Below the pieces are notes generated by a model. That model made no database searches, was not told where the DNA came from, and worked only from the letters and a program-made list of their open reading frames with translations. A stretch of DNA of 46,982 bases from a virus, in IMG/VR virus record IMGVR_UViG_3300033148_006858, positions 1 through 46,982 of that record, one strand, 5' to 3'. The position numbers and the translations under genes were made by a program. Shown here one piece after another: positions 22,741 to 31,490 of this stretch (its first letter is position 1; each line of letters starts with the position of its first letter).

Positions 22741-23920
22741 AAGTCTGCTCTAAGATAGCGACGATTTCATCGGCGCTTCTACGCCCTTCTTGTATAGCTA
22801 TGTAAACTTCAGCCTTGTCTTGTTCGTCGAGCTTGGACCAGTAAGGTTCGAGTTGAGGATAATTAGTCAAAAGCAGGTTATAAAGCTCTTGATGCCTTTT
22901 TCTGAGCAATTCCCCTGGAGCCTTTGGTTTGGGGACTATATCACCTCTTTTAACGAAGCCCCACACATCAGGCGGCTCAGGCGCACCCTTCAGAGTTACA
23001 GGTTTCGGTTTAGGGATTACATCACCTCTCTCGATGAAACCCCAGGCTTCGGGCGGTTTATACTGTCTATTAAATTCCTTCAACCATCCAGTGATACCGC
23101 TTCCAGGGTGAGGGGGCAGAGTAGTCGCCGGAATTTGGCCTTGCTCCGGTGAAATGCCCGTTACCTGGGGCTGGGTCTCAGGAGGTGTTTCAGCCTGCGT
23201 CTTCTTGCCGGAAAGGATGTCAGCCATCTTCTGCTGTAGCTGTGCCTGCAACGGGTCTGGTATGGCGACGCCAAGCCTTCTGGCAACATTAGCAATCAAG
23301 GTCGGGTCTGCGCCGGAGTCAGTCAGCCGTTGAATATAATCGAGCTTTTCCTGTGTATCTTCGAGGATTTCTTGCGGATCAGGTTTTATGGCAGGGGTTC
23401 TTCTGCCCAAGATGTTCATTTTCAATTGATAGATTTGATCGGGTGTGGCCTTATCTTCGGCCTCATCAACCAAGGACAGTTGACGCTCGATGTCCTGATA
23501 CTTCGCAAAAAGCTCCTGCCTGGCCTGTTCGGTCTGGGCGGCCAAATCGGCCTGCTTCTGTCTGAACCTTTCCAGGGTCACATCTCGCAATCTGTTGTAG
23601 AAGTCCTTGCGGTCAGGGTCTTCTTTGGCCGCATTGACAAGCTCAAGGTCCTCCAAAGCATAGTTGCTGCGCAGTTTTTCATATTGGCTCTCGAACTTCT
23701 GTTCAAGGAGCTTGAAGTCTCTTCTGCGCTGCCATTGGAATTCATCTTCGGGCTGTATGGTAGGCTGCTGCATCAAACTGGCAGCCGGCGCAAACAATGT
23801 TCGTCCAGTTGCAAGGTCCCGAACATAACCCGATATAGAAGGGTCCTCGGCTATTTGCTTGAGTAACTGTCCCGCCTGGACATCTCCAGGACGGGCTGTT
23901 ATTGTAGGGTATCTTACCAT
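22724..23920 (-). CDS. Internal virion protein with coiled coils and a tandem repeat
   Basis: 398 residues. Residues 60-165 are a charged coiled coil. A Pro/Gln/Thr-rich linker follows, then two near-identical units at about 291-312 and 317-338 (AWGFIERGDVIPKPKP and VWGFVKRGDIVPKPKA). The C-terminal 50 residues look globular. It overlaps the big ejection protein by 17 bases, suggesting the two work together. Family not recognised. Confidence 0.6.
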   Translation of the reverse strand: MVRYPTITARPGDVQAGQLLKQIAEDPSISGYVRDLATGRTLFAPAASLMQQPTIQPEDEFQWQRRRDFKLLEQKFESQYEKLRSNYALEDLELVNAAKEDPDRKDFYNRLRDVTLERFRQKQADLAAQTEQARQELFAKYQDIERQLSLVDEAEDKATPDQIYQLKMNILGRRTPAIKPDPQEILEDTQEKLDYIQRLTDSGADPTLIANVARRLGVAIPDPLQAQLQQKMADILSGKKTQAETPPETQPQVTGISPEQGQIPATTLPPHPGSGITGWLKEFNRQYKPPEAWGFIERGDVIPKPKPVTLKGAPEPPDVWGFVKRGDIVPKPKAPGELLRKRHQELYNLLLTNYPQLEPYWSKLDEQDKAEVYIAIQEGRRSADEIVAILEQTYGQNR

Positions 23921-23938
23921 TTTTATATGCTCTATCTT

Positions 23939-25963
23939 TTATGTCAATGCAATGGTTCCAGATTTTATTGTGCCATCGCTATACTTGACCTTAAACGTAA
24001 GAGTATTGTTGGTCTCATCAACCCAAATGTTTACCTGGCCATTACCAAGGTCTGCATCAGCTATTGCACCGCTACTACAACCGAGTATTGTAGTTCCGCT
24101 ACTGTGTAGGTCGGCCTTAGGGCCAGTTATACCAATACCAACTTTGCCGCCGTTAAGATAACTATCACCGGATGCGCTTAATTTTAATCTGGTAGAACTT
24201 CCACCATCTCTTAAAAGCAGATAACCTTGGTATCCCTCGACGCCAATCTCACAGCCACCGTGTGGGTCTCCAGCGCCGGTTACTATCTGCTTGTGTGTAG
24301 CTATGCCGGTTGTGCGTACCTCTATTTCAGCCTGGTTGGTAAACCGGTTGGCATCATTGCCGACGTGAATTCCGCCATAACCGCCGGAAGTAAGAATAAC
24401 CACACGGGCGGCAGTAGCCGCTAATGTTCCTATATCGAGGCTGCTTGCCAAGGTCAAATCATTGGCCGAAATACTGGCAGAGCCGAGAGCAACGTCTCCG
24501 GTAGATGCAAGGGCCACGGCGCCGGCCCAGTTGGTAAGCTCGGAATGCTCGGCAGAGGTCAGGTGATAATACTCGCCTGCAGTACCACCCTGTAGGCTTG
24601 CCAGATCGTTATGGTCAAGCGTGGTTTCCGGCACAAATACTGTAACAAAGGCGCTCTCGATTATGGAAAATGCGTCTGTATTTTTTTGAATGACGATTTT
24701 AGCGGCCAGGATTGCGAACGCATCCAGGTAGTCGGGTATCGAGGCAGGCGGTTGAGCAAGCACAGCCTCGTTGTACTTGTAATCGCCTTGTCCGTAGAGG
24801 ATACTCAACTTGCCCTCGAAGCTAATATACACCCAATGCACGCCATACCTGTTCGGAGTTAACTCGGCTAATGTGCCAGAGCCATTATCATAATATACAT
24901 TGTCTATTTGGCCCGTAGCGGTTGCGTCGTTCCAACCACCTGCACCGTCCCTGTAATAATAGTGCTCGAAATTCTCGGTAGAACTATCGAATACAGGAGT
25001 ATCTATTCGAGTATCGCCGAGATAGAAAATGCCCGCTGTCGAGGTTACATATCGTGTCGCCTTTTCACCGATCGCCCCGCCGGATATATGTTCTATTCCT
25101 CGAAGAAACTTCTGAGTACAAAGCCGAATTTGAGCGTCCGGTAGCCTATTTCCGGCCTGAAGAACCTTTACATCTGTTCCCTCGCGATAAACAAGTCCAA
25201 CGACAAATTCGGTATGAAAGTTTATAACACTAAAGTCGTCAGTACTTGTTACAAGCGGACTTCCTGAATTATACTGGATAAGGACATAATTTACCGAATT
25301 ATCGACAAGAGGTACGGCTGTATTGGCGGCCCAATTGAAAGTTACAAGCTCGCCGGTCGAATTATCAGTCTTTTTGATATAGCCAGTCCCTGAGGCTACG
25401 GACACTGTTCCATCACCATTATCTGAAACCGTCCCGCCGCTGGTCTGGCCTACAGAGACTGTAGTAGAGAGGAAATCGTGAATAGAAGGATACGCCGGTA
25501 TACCAAGTTGCATATCCGACAAAATCAAGTCGGCGAAGGTCGGGGTTGCTGTAGTAGTTACGGCCTGGTGCGTATTCGTCAGGGCATTGTGGTCTATGTC
25601 GGAATTATTGAGTGTAAAGGTACGGGTAGCAGTAATATCCCCGCCCTGACCGGTAAGCAGGCCGGCGCCGAGAATGCTTACGGAAGTATGGTCAATATGC
25701 TCATTGGCGACAAAACCGCTGAATGAGTCGTGATCAAGATTGTACACATCCGACGGAGCCGTCAGTGAGAGGTCAGCCGCCCAGACCGTACTGGAGGCAG
25801 CAATCCCGCCAGAAGCATCCGCCGAGGAAAAGGATACAGCGCCAGTAACGGAAATAGCAGACCAAGTAGGCGTGGCATTAGCATCCAGCTTCTTGTTCAG
25901 CCGTTGAATGGCCTGGCGAATGCCTACAGGATCAACATCACTTGGAAGTTTGGACAATGCCAT
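23939..25963 (-). CDS. Tail fibre / receptor-binding protein
   Basis: 674 residues. It has the phage-fibre pattern of DH-containing repeats (LDHDSF, NEHIDHTSV, DIDHNALTNTHQ, TLDHNDLASLQGG) and Gly/Ser/Thr-rich beta strands. The C-terminal part, GGKVGIGITGPKADLHSSGTT, resembles fibre regions preceding a tip or chaperone domain. It should bind the host surface. Its ATG shares one base with the stop codon of the gene before (TAATG). Confidence 0.8.
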   Translation of the reverse strand: MALSKLPSDVDPVGIRQAIQRLNKKLDANATPTWSAISVTGAVSFSSADASGGIAASSTVWAADLSLTAPSDVYNLDHDSFSGFVANEHIDHTSVSILGAGLLTGQGGDITATRTFTLNNSDIDHNALTNTHQAVTTTATPTFADLILSDMQLGIPAYPSIHDFLSTTVSVGQTSGGTVSDNGDGTVSVASGTGYIKKTDNSTGELVTFNWAANTAVPLVDNSVNYVLIQYNSGSPLVTSTDDFSVINFHTEFVVGLVYREGTDVKVLQAGNRLPDAQIRLCTQKFLRGIEHISGGAIGEKATRYVTSTAGIFYLGDTRIDTPVFDSSTENFEHYYYRDGAGGWNDATATGQIDNVYYDNGSGTLAELTPNRYGVHWVYISFEGKLSILYGQGDYKYNEAVLAQPPASIPDYLDAFAILAAKIVIQKNTDAFSIIESAFVTVFVPETTLDHNDLASLQGGTAGEYYHLTSAEHSELTNWAGAVALASTGDVALGSASISANDLTLASSLDIGTLAATAARVVILTSGGYGGIHVGNDANRFTNQAEIEVRTTGIATHKQIVTGAGDPHGGCEIGVEGYQGYLLLRDGGSSTRLKLSASGDSYLNGGKVGIGITGPKADLHSSGTTILGCSSGAIADADLGNGQVNIWVDETNNTLTFKVKYSDGTIKSGTIALT

Positions 25964-26868
25964 TATACATACATTCCTGTATATGGAGTCCCATAGTAAG
26001 TCTGCCTGGGCGAAGTAGCTGGCCCTTGATAGCGTTGTTTCTTCGGCTCTACTGAAGTCGGACCAGGAGTAGCAAGCCAGTCCTCGGCCATTCGTTTCTG
26101 AATGTCTCCAGCTTTTGCACCGGCTTCAGCGGCCAATTTCAGGTATTTTCTATACAAATCCCATCCACGAGAACCAGCGGGAACTTCAGGAATTTGGCCT
26201 TTAGCCATTGATTCAGCCACCCTTCTGGCTTGTTCAAGGTAGTACTGCCCCATATCACGATACCGAGAACCGCCACCAGTACGACCAGTAGAGGGCGCAG
26301 CAGTCTCATAACCACTGCCTGTAGTTCCACCGGCTGCTGTTCCGCCACCCCCATAACCGCCCCCAGCGCCACTACCGGCGGCTGGGGGCTGATTAAAATT
26401 TCCGTAGCCTTCCATAAAACCGGTGCTTTGCGGCGGATACCTTCGCAAGTATCCGTACATCGCAGCATCAGACTGGAGACCAGCCCCAACCAACGAGGCA
26501 ATTGCCCCGAAGTTCGGCATTAGCGGATACCTCTGCGTGGCCGCGCCGAGGCCGCCTAAGGCGGCGGCAAGTCCTTGCGTTCGTGCTAATTGTATCTGAG
26601 GACCTATAGAGGCTGCCATCGCAGGCTTGAGGGTGCTGACATTCCGCATCCTGAACAATCCCGCCTGCTGGGGGTTCAGGTATCGAGCGAAGCCCCTGTA
26701 AGCCTCTTGCCTGGCTGCTTGTTCAAAGGCGCCTCCAGGTTGGTATATGTTCACTATTTCTCGATAAGGCGTGATACCTCCAGCGTACCTGGCCTGCTCC
26801 TGGGCCTGAGCGCCAGTTATCGAGGCCATCATTTGGTTCAATATATCTCGATACATTTCGTATGCCAT
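25963..26868 (-). CDS. Small internal virion protein, Gly/Ala-rich
   Basis: 301 residues. An N-terminal helical part (YRDILNQMMASITGAQAQEQ) and a central Gly/Thr/Ser-rich stretch (residues 165-205). The C-terminal part is again helical. Composition and position between nozzle and fibre genes fit a podovirus ejection or inner-core protein. No specific family recognised. Confidence 0.5.
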   Translation of the reverse strand: MAYEMYRDILNQMMASITGAQAQEQARYAGGITPYREIVNIYQPGGAFEQAARQEAYRGFARYLNPQQAGLFRMRNVSTLKPAMAASIGPQIQLARTQGLAAALGGLGAATQRYPLMPNFGAIASLVGAGLQSDAAMYGYLRRYPPQSTGFMEGYGNFNQPPAAGSGAGGGYGGGGTAAGGTTGSGYETAAPSTGRTGGGSRYRDMGQYYLEQARRVAESMAKGQIPEVPAGSRGWDLYRKYLKLAAEAGAKAGDIQKRMAEDWLATPGPTSVEPKKQRYQGPATSPRQTYYGTPYTGMYV

Positions 26869-29078
26869 TATTCCGTCTCCCCTCGTGTCGGCTTAACCTG
26901 ACCAACGAATTTTTCTATTGACCAGGTTTGGCTTGACGCTATGGTACTACACTTGATTGCACAAAAATTTCCTCTTACCTTTGTCCTCAATTTCGTCTTT
27001 CGTCCTGTTCCTGTTACAGCAACAGACAAGAATGCTGTTGCCCCGTCCTTAATATCCTCAATAACAGTCTCGGCGTCATCGCCTACAAAGTATTCCAAGG
27101 CGACTCCGTCGGCGTCGCCGTGTGCTCCGCCGGACGCTCCGCCAGCCACAACTATTGTCGATGAAATTAACTTGCCTTCGTTGTCTGGATCTTCGTTCAA
27201 CGCATAAGGACCAAACACGCAATAAGCGCTAATTGCTGCATCTGTATCACCGTTATCATCAACTTTGGCATTATCATCAAAATATCTAATATAGCCGTCT
27301 TTACAACCCAATAACAAATGTCTGTAATCATCATCGTCAGCATTATAGAAGCACATAGACTCAACAGCAGCATTTGTCGGGTAACTTTCAGGAAACAGTC
27401 CCTTGGTCCTTAGGTCCAGCCAGTAATTAGAGTTTGCCCCTGACGTAATACGTGTAATCGAAATCAGAATGCCGTGCCTGCGGCGGTCATATCCCATCGT
27501 TACCCGATGGGTCGATGGATCAATTTTCTCATCGCCAATTATGTCTGGCACGATCTGTGCGGTCAAGTTCACTACTTGGCCGATAGTGCCGCCCTGTGTA
27601 GGTAAGAGGTAAATACCTCCGCTTCCCCAAAAGTAGAGATTATCCTCCGCATCCCAACACCAGGACTTCGGACCAAACATTCCGGTAGTCAGCGTTATCG
27701 GGTCAAGTGAACCGCCTTCGGCTGGGTCCCCCCGCAACACCCACAAACTGTTTGTACACCCGAAAATGAGATAATCATCTTTGCGCGGAATGAGTGCTAT
27801 GATAGGTTCCCCGACTTTGCCTACATCTGCATTATTGCCAGCAATCGGCGCCTGGGCATCATTAGCAACATAATTCCAATCCCAGGGATTTCCTTGCCTG
27901 CTCATCTCCCATTGATGCGAGTCATAAGCCTTGCCTGCCAAAACTATCCGCCCCCTGTATAGACAGCCTATTGTTGGCTGCTCAGGCAGCGTGCCGTAGG
28001 CTGAGTCTCCTCCCCAAACGGTCCAGTCATACCAGAGAGGAACAGAACTTTGTGCAAGAGCCGAGACTGCCGTAAAAGAGATGGCATTGCCATCATCATC
28101 GGTTCCCGTAACTGTTTCACCATCAGAGAAATCAACCGTAGTTATGACTTTACCATAAATAAAAGCGCTGTTGTTCGGAGTATCGTCTGTAATGTAGTCC
28201 ACCAACATCTGGGCCGATGAAGTCCCGCCAGTCAGGATAGTGTTAAAGTCCGGCGGATGGCTTCCAATATCGGAAGCAGCAAGCCTGGAATTACCGGTAT
28301 CTATTACTTTCATATTAAGGCCATTAACCACGAAGACCTTTTCGTATGCTGGAACCAAATCAAGGGAAACTGAAACATCTATATCATCTCTTGCCGCTGT
28401 AATTTCCGCAAGACTACCGGCCCCCATTTCAAAATAAACTCTGTCTCCCCCCACAGCGACAAGTTTGTTAGTTCTGACCTTACCACCAGGATATGCTCCG
28501 GTTCCAGTAGCCGGAGGAATACCGGCGATTCCATAAGCACGATAACTCAGCATTCCGTAGGCATTAGTAGCTGATTGCCACTGAGGAGTCGTTGCGGCTG
28601 CATCTGAGGTATAAAAATAGTGTGCTGTTGTGTTAATGGGATTATACGCATTAGCATAACCCAACATCAAACCATAGCTGGTATTTGAAGGCTCGCCTAT
28701 AATCAAACCATACAAAACCCCAGAATTCAAAACTGCTGGGCTGGAGAACACTGCGCCTGTCCAGGCAGGTACAGTCGTTATTCCATCCGCACTGAAGGAA
28801 ACAGAGGCTACCGCGCCCCCAGGTACATCGGTGCAGTTTAGCGTAGGGACCCATTGTGTCCAACTGACAAACCAGTCCGATACAAGAGGTGTAACTACAT
28901 AAACATCGACAGAACGTCCGGCAATAGGACCAGTGCCCGATTCGGCCCAGCCCATAAAAAATTCGACGCTGGTCAGGGCAAAGGTTTTGCGGGGGTAAAT
29001 ACCCTGGCAGACATATTCCGAACTCTCGGCTTGAGAGCCAAGATTGCTCGATATGTACGATTCATAAAGGGAAGCCAT
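26868..29078 (-). CDS. Tail nozzle protein with N-terminal jelly-roll domain
   Basis: 736 residues. Residues about 190-736 show features of podovirus nozzle/stabilisation proteins: RIVLAGKAYDSHQWEMSRQG, then WDWNYV, then DDYLIFGCTNSLWVLRGDP, and beta-propeller-like repeats. The first 185 residues are a different beta-sandwich domain that resembles the product of the gene at 29311-29886. The normal nozzle N-terminus lies on a separate small gene just upstream (29080-29310), separated by a stop codon and one base. Confidence 0.75.
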   Translation of the reverse strand: MASLYESYISSNLGSQAESSEYVCQGIYPRKTFALTSVEFFMGWAESGTGPIAGRSVDVYVVTPLVSDWFVSWTQWVPTLNCTDVPGGAVASVSFSADGITTVPAWTGAVFSSPAVLNSGVLYGLIIGEPSNTSYGLMLGYANAYNPINTTAHYFYTSDAAATTPQWQSATNAYGMLSYRAYGIAGIPPATGTGAYPGGKVRTNKLVAVGGDRVYFEMGAGSLAEITAARDDIDVSVSLDLVPAYEKVFVVNGLNMKVIDTGNSRLAASDIGSHPPDFNTILTGGTSSAQMLVDYITDDTPNNSAFIYGKVITTVDFSDGETVTGTDDDGNAISFTAVSALAQSSVPLWYDWTVWGGDSAYGTLPEQPTIGCLYRGRIVLAGKAYDSHQWEMSRQGNPWDWNYVANDAQAPIAGNNADVGKVGEPIIALIPRKDDYLIFGCTNSLWVLRGDPAEGGSLDPITLTTGMFGPKSWCWDAEDNLYFWGSGGIYLLPTQGGTIGQVVNLTAQIVPDIIGDEKIDPSTHRVTMGYDRRRHGILISITRITSGANSNYWLDLRTKGLFPESYPTNAAVESMCFYNADDDDYRHLLLGCKDGYIRYFDDNAKVDDNGDTDAAISAYCVFGPYALNEDPDNEGKLISSTIVVAGGASGGAHGDADGVALEYFVGDDAETVIEDIKDGATAFLSVAVTGTGRKTKLRTKVRGNFCAIKCSTIASSQTWSIEKFVGQVKPTRGETE

Positions 29079-29079
29079 C

Positions 29080-29310
29080 TTAACTTAACACCGCAATTTG
29101 TTCTATGGCAACTACAGGAACAGCCATTCCCGACACCTGTTCACTAAACATCTTTTCGAGCCCCGGCCTTTGTCCACCACGTCGGCGGTTTTCAAGAACA
29201 TCGTAAGGCCGAACATTGTTCAAATAATCGGAGGTCATCTTAGGTTGTTTGTCAAACGCCTCCCCCTTGTTCAGACCAAGAACAGGAAATTGAAATTCTA
29301 TATTTGCCAT
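29080..29310 (-). CDS. Detached N-terminal segment of the nozzle protein
   Basis: 76 residues, FPVLGLNKGEAFDKQP followed by NVRPYDVLENRRRGGQRPGL. In my memory of podovirus nozzle proteins this is how the full-length protein begins (GLN, then NVRPYD, then RRGGQRPG). Here it ends with a stop codon, and the main nozzle gene begins one base later. It is thus probably one half of a split protein that still assembles with the other half. Confidence 0.6.
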   Translation of the reverse strand: MANIEFQFPVLGLNKGEAFDKQPKMTSDYLNNVRPYDVLENRRRGGQRPGLEKMFSEQVSGMAVPVVAIEQIAVLS

Positions 29311-29886
29311 TTACCAGCCCCAATTTCTTGCAAATGTCATTATTCTATTACCACTCTTTTTGCTTTGTGAAACCTCCTTACCATATATCCTAAAAATCAA
29401 ATCATCTCCTGCAAGGGCCGTCCAAGTAGTATTTGCTGTTCCTGGGGGCAATGGCGTACTGGTGTCCCTGAAATTTATACCACCGGAATAAATACCAGTG
29501 GTATCATATCCAATCTTAAAAGGCGCTACTCCTGTTATGGCAGTAACATAACACACAAAAGCATAATGTTCGCCTGCTGTAAGTTCTACACTCTTCCCGG
29601 AAAAATCAAAACCTATCCATTGAAGAGTGGTTCCAAGGCCAGTAGTAGACCTGCTAACAACGGCCAGAGCACTTGATACCGGCATCTCCGTTGCGCCAGC
29701 AACAGAAAATACTGCAAGTACCATAGGCGGCGCAGGCGCCGATAAAAAATAACCATAAATATCGACGCTCGTCAAAGTTTTCTTTGTGCCGGAAGGAACC
29801 TCAAAAACTTGCCCGTAGGTATCATCTTCATAAGCCGACCAAGCGCCCGTATAATTAGCCGACAGGTTCGCTGCTATGAGGGACAT
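29311..29886 (-). CDS. Virion beta-sandwich protein, paralogue of nozzle N-domain
   Basis: 191 residues with TLTSVDIYGYFLS, ELTAGEHYAFVCYV and a C-terminal DLIFRIYGK, the pattern of a jelly-roll carbohydrate-binding-like domain. The order of elements matches residues 1-185 of the nozzle protein (ALTSVEFFMGW, LNSGVLYGLIIGE, LSYRAYGI). Good ribosome site GGAGGG. Possibly a decoration or host-glycan-binding protein on the tail. Confidence 0.6.
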   Translation of the reverse strand: MSLIAANLSANYTGAWSAYEDDTYGQVFEVPSGTKKTLTSVDIYGYFLSAPAPPMVLAVFSVAGATEMPVSSALAVVSRSTTGLGTTLQWIGFDFSGKSVELTAGEHYAFVCYVTAITGVAPFKIGYDTTGIYSGGINFRDTSTPLPPGTANTTWTALAGDDLIFRIYGKEVSQSKKSGNRIMTFARNWGW

Positions 29887-29887
29887 T

Positions 29888-30184
29888 TTAATCCCTCCAT
29901 ATTACAAAAACCGTGTTTGCAGCAGTTGCATATAGGCTTATCACGCTGAGGTTGGCAACAGGCAGGGGAACGTAAGTCTCGTCCAACCTGGCGCAGGTAG
30001 CCGTTGCGTCTGTCCCATCCAACTCGATATACGTGGTCGCCAGCGATCCTGCTTTGATAAGGCAAGACCTGCACTGTTGTGATGAAATAAATGCAGCAGT
30101 TGTTCCCACCGCAACTGCGAGCACACCTCCTCCGGCGGAGGTTCGGTTGAGATCAGCGTTCCTCCGTATCAATTCATCAGCCAT
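29888..30184 (-). CDS. Small virion protein, 98 residues
   Basis: Beta-rich, Ala/Thr-rich (VLAVAVGTTAAFISS and later YIELDGTDATATCARLDE). Preceded by a perfect ribosome site AAAGGAGGTTGAA, showing that late genes use the canonical signal. It lies between the adaptor and nozzle genes, so it is probably a minor structural or decoration protein. No family recognised. Confidence 0.55.
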   Translation of the reverse strand: MADELIRRNADLNRTSAGGGVLAVAVGTTAAFISSQQCRSCLIKAGSLATTYIELDGTDATATCARLDETYVPLPVANLSVISLYATAANTVFVIWRD

Positions 30185-30195
30185 TTCAACCTCCT

Positions 30196-30483
30196 TTAGC
30201 TAATAAGCGGCGTCCACGACGGGGCCGCTGCGGTTCCAGCGTTGAATACCACATACGTCGAAGTAGTGCCCGCCGCATTAAGGTTTATTACAATGGCTCC
30301 AGGCGCGAATGCTGTAATGAAACCATTTGTAACCGCTGTCAGAATGCTCTCCGGCGCCGTCATCACTGACAAACCGAGTGCGTGGCCCTTACCCTCTATC
30401 TCGAAGAGGGGCCAAACCTCAGTCGAAGTCAATGCCTTCGCAACGTTCTGAGCCATCTCCCACAAAATGTTTCCACGACTCAT
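30196..30483 (-). CDS. Small virion protein, 95 residues
   Basis: Helical N-terminus, then beta-rich C-terminus (AIVINLNAAGTTSTYVVFNAG). Similar in style to the following gene and located in the head-tail junction cluster. Function unknown. Confidence 0.55.
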   Translation of the reverse strand: MSRGNILWEMAQNVAKALTSTEVWPLFEIEGKGHALGLSVMTAPESILTAVTNGFITAFAPGAIVINLNAAGTTSTYVVFNAGTAAAPSWTPLIS

Positions 30484-30495
30484 TAGACTCTCCTT

Positions 30496-31233
30496 TTAAG
30501 TATTGTAAACTACATTCTTTATTCTGTATGAGCCTCGTGCAATCTCCCAGGCACTAAAGCTCAAACCGTCCGGATTGTAACCGAGATGTTTCACGTTACG
30601 CTTCGCATCTCTGCGGATCGCATCCGCCAAAATTATCCTTGCCTTGTTTTCTTGCACCTCCAATAATTCATCTTTTCTCGATTCGGCCTCGGCCAGACAA
30701 AGGGCCTTCAAAGCCTCGACACAGTCGGGCGTCCCTACAGGAATATCGTTGTCATCCGACAGTTTTGTCGGAAACATCTTATACAGGTAACTGAGCGTAT
30801 ATGCCGCATCCGGCGTCGGGTAGAAAACTATTTCCCATTGCTGACCCGTCTCCGGCGTATAGTTTCCGGCCCGTATTGCAAAATACTCAGGATAGCTGCT
30901 ATAGTCCGAATACGAACGCATCTCGATAATGTCATCGAGCATCCTTTCATCGACGGGAGGATAACCGTCGTCTGCGGCAAATTGAAATAACCCGATTATC
31001 TCTCCGAAGTCTTCCGGCAATTCGTAAACATACGTCCCGCTGACAGTAGTCAGCGTATCGGATTGTTTCAAAAAAGACCAATCATAAGCCGAAAGAAATC
31101 GCCTGTATGCTGAATGCACGATGTCTTTGGCCTCGGTCAGGTTCGCCCCGGAAGGTCCGGAACTACCATAGGTTCCAAGAAACTTCGCCACTTCGTTGTA
31201 CAGGTCGCCAAATGTCAACCGTAATGTCGCCAT
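30496..31233 (-). CDS. Head-to-tail adaptor (tail tubular protein A-like)
   Basis: 245 residues. TFGDLYNEVAKFLG, then EAKDIVHSAYRRFLSAYDWSFL, then GTYVYELPEDFGEIIGL and WEIVFYPTPD match the podovirus adaptor family that joins portal and nozzle. ATG 31233 follows GGAAA. A hairpin (31251-31283) and the end of the sugar operon lie directly upstream. Confidence 0.8.
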   Translation of the reverse strand: MATLRLTFGDLYNEVAKFLGTYGSSGPSGANLTEAKDIVHSAYRRFLSAYDWSFLKQSDTLTTVSGTYVYELPEDFGEIIGLFQFAADDGYPPVDERMLDDIIEMRSYSDYSSYPEYFAIRAGNYTPETGQQWEIVFYPTPDAAYTLSYLYKMFPTKLSDDNDIPVGTPDCVEALKALCLAEAESRKDELLEVQENKARIILADAIRRDAKRNVKHLGYNPDGLSFSAWEIARGSYRIKNVVYNT

Positions 31234-31250
31234 TGCATTTTCCTTTGAAA

Positions 31251-31283
31251 GCTCTGGAGGCCCCCTCCGAGTACCTCCAGAGC
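31251..31283. terminator. Hairpin between sugar operon and adaptor gene
   Basis: GCTCTGGAGG (31251-31260) pairs with CCTCCAGAGC (31274-31283) over 13 bases. On the minus strand it is followed by TTTC, a weak T-run, then the ribosome site of the adaptor gene. It may be a partial terminator or RNA-processing site at the border of the inserted operon. Confidence 0.5.
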
Positions 31284-31313
31284 CAGAAAGGAAACAGGAT
31301 GAAGGAATCCCCG

Positions 31314-31490
31314 CTATCGCGGCTCAGCCGCAACTCCTTCGCCCGTTTCTATAATAACCAACCGCCGGTCAGGGGTGATTGCTATTCTACCGGCATACTC
31401 TCTTTCACCGCCCTCGTACTCATACCAAATTTCACTCCACGAAAGCGATGATTTCCTCCGCGATTCTCTTTGCCGTGTCCGGCTTTTCAT
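31314..31490 (-). CDS. Small protein overlapping the neuC end, 58 residues
   Basis: ATG at 31490, in a different frame from neuC and overlapping its last 59 bases. The first 17 residues are very basic (MKSRTRQRESRRKSS). The rest, WYEYEGGEREYAGRIAITP and LVIIETGEG, looks like a genuine small beta domain. The ribosome site is weak. Last gene of the sugar operon if real. No family recognised. Confidence 0.4.
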   Translation of the reverse strand: MKSRTRQRESRRKSSLSWSEIWYEYEGGEREYAGRIAITPDRRLVIIETGEGVAAEPR

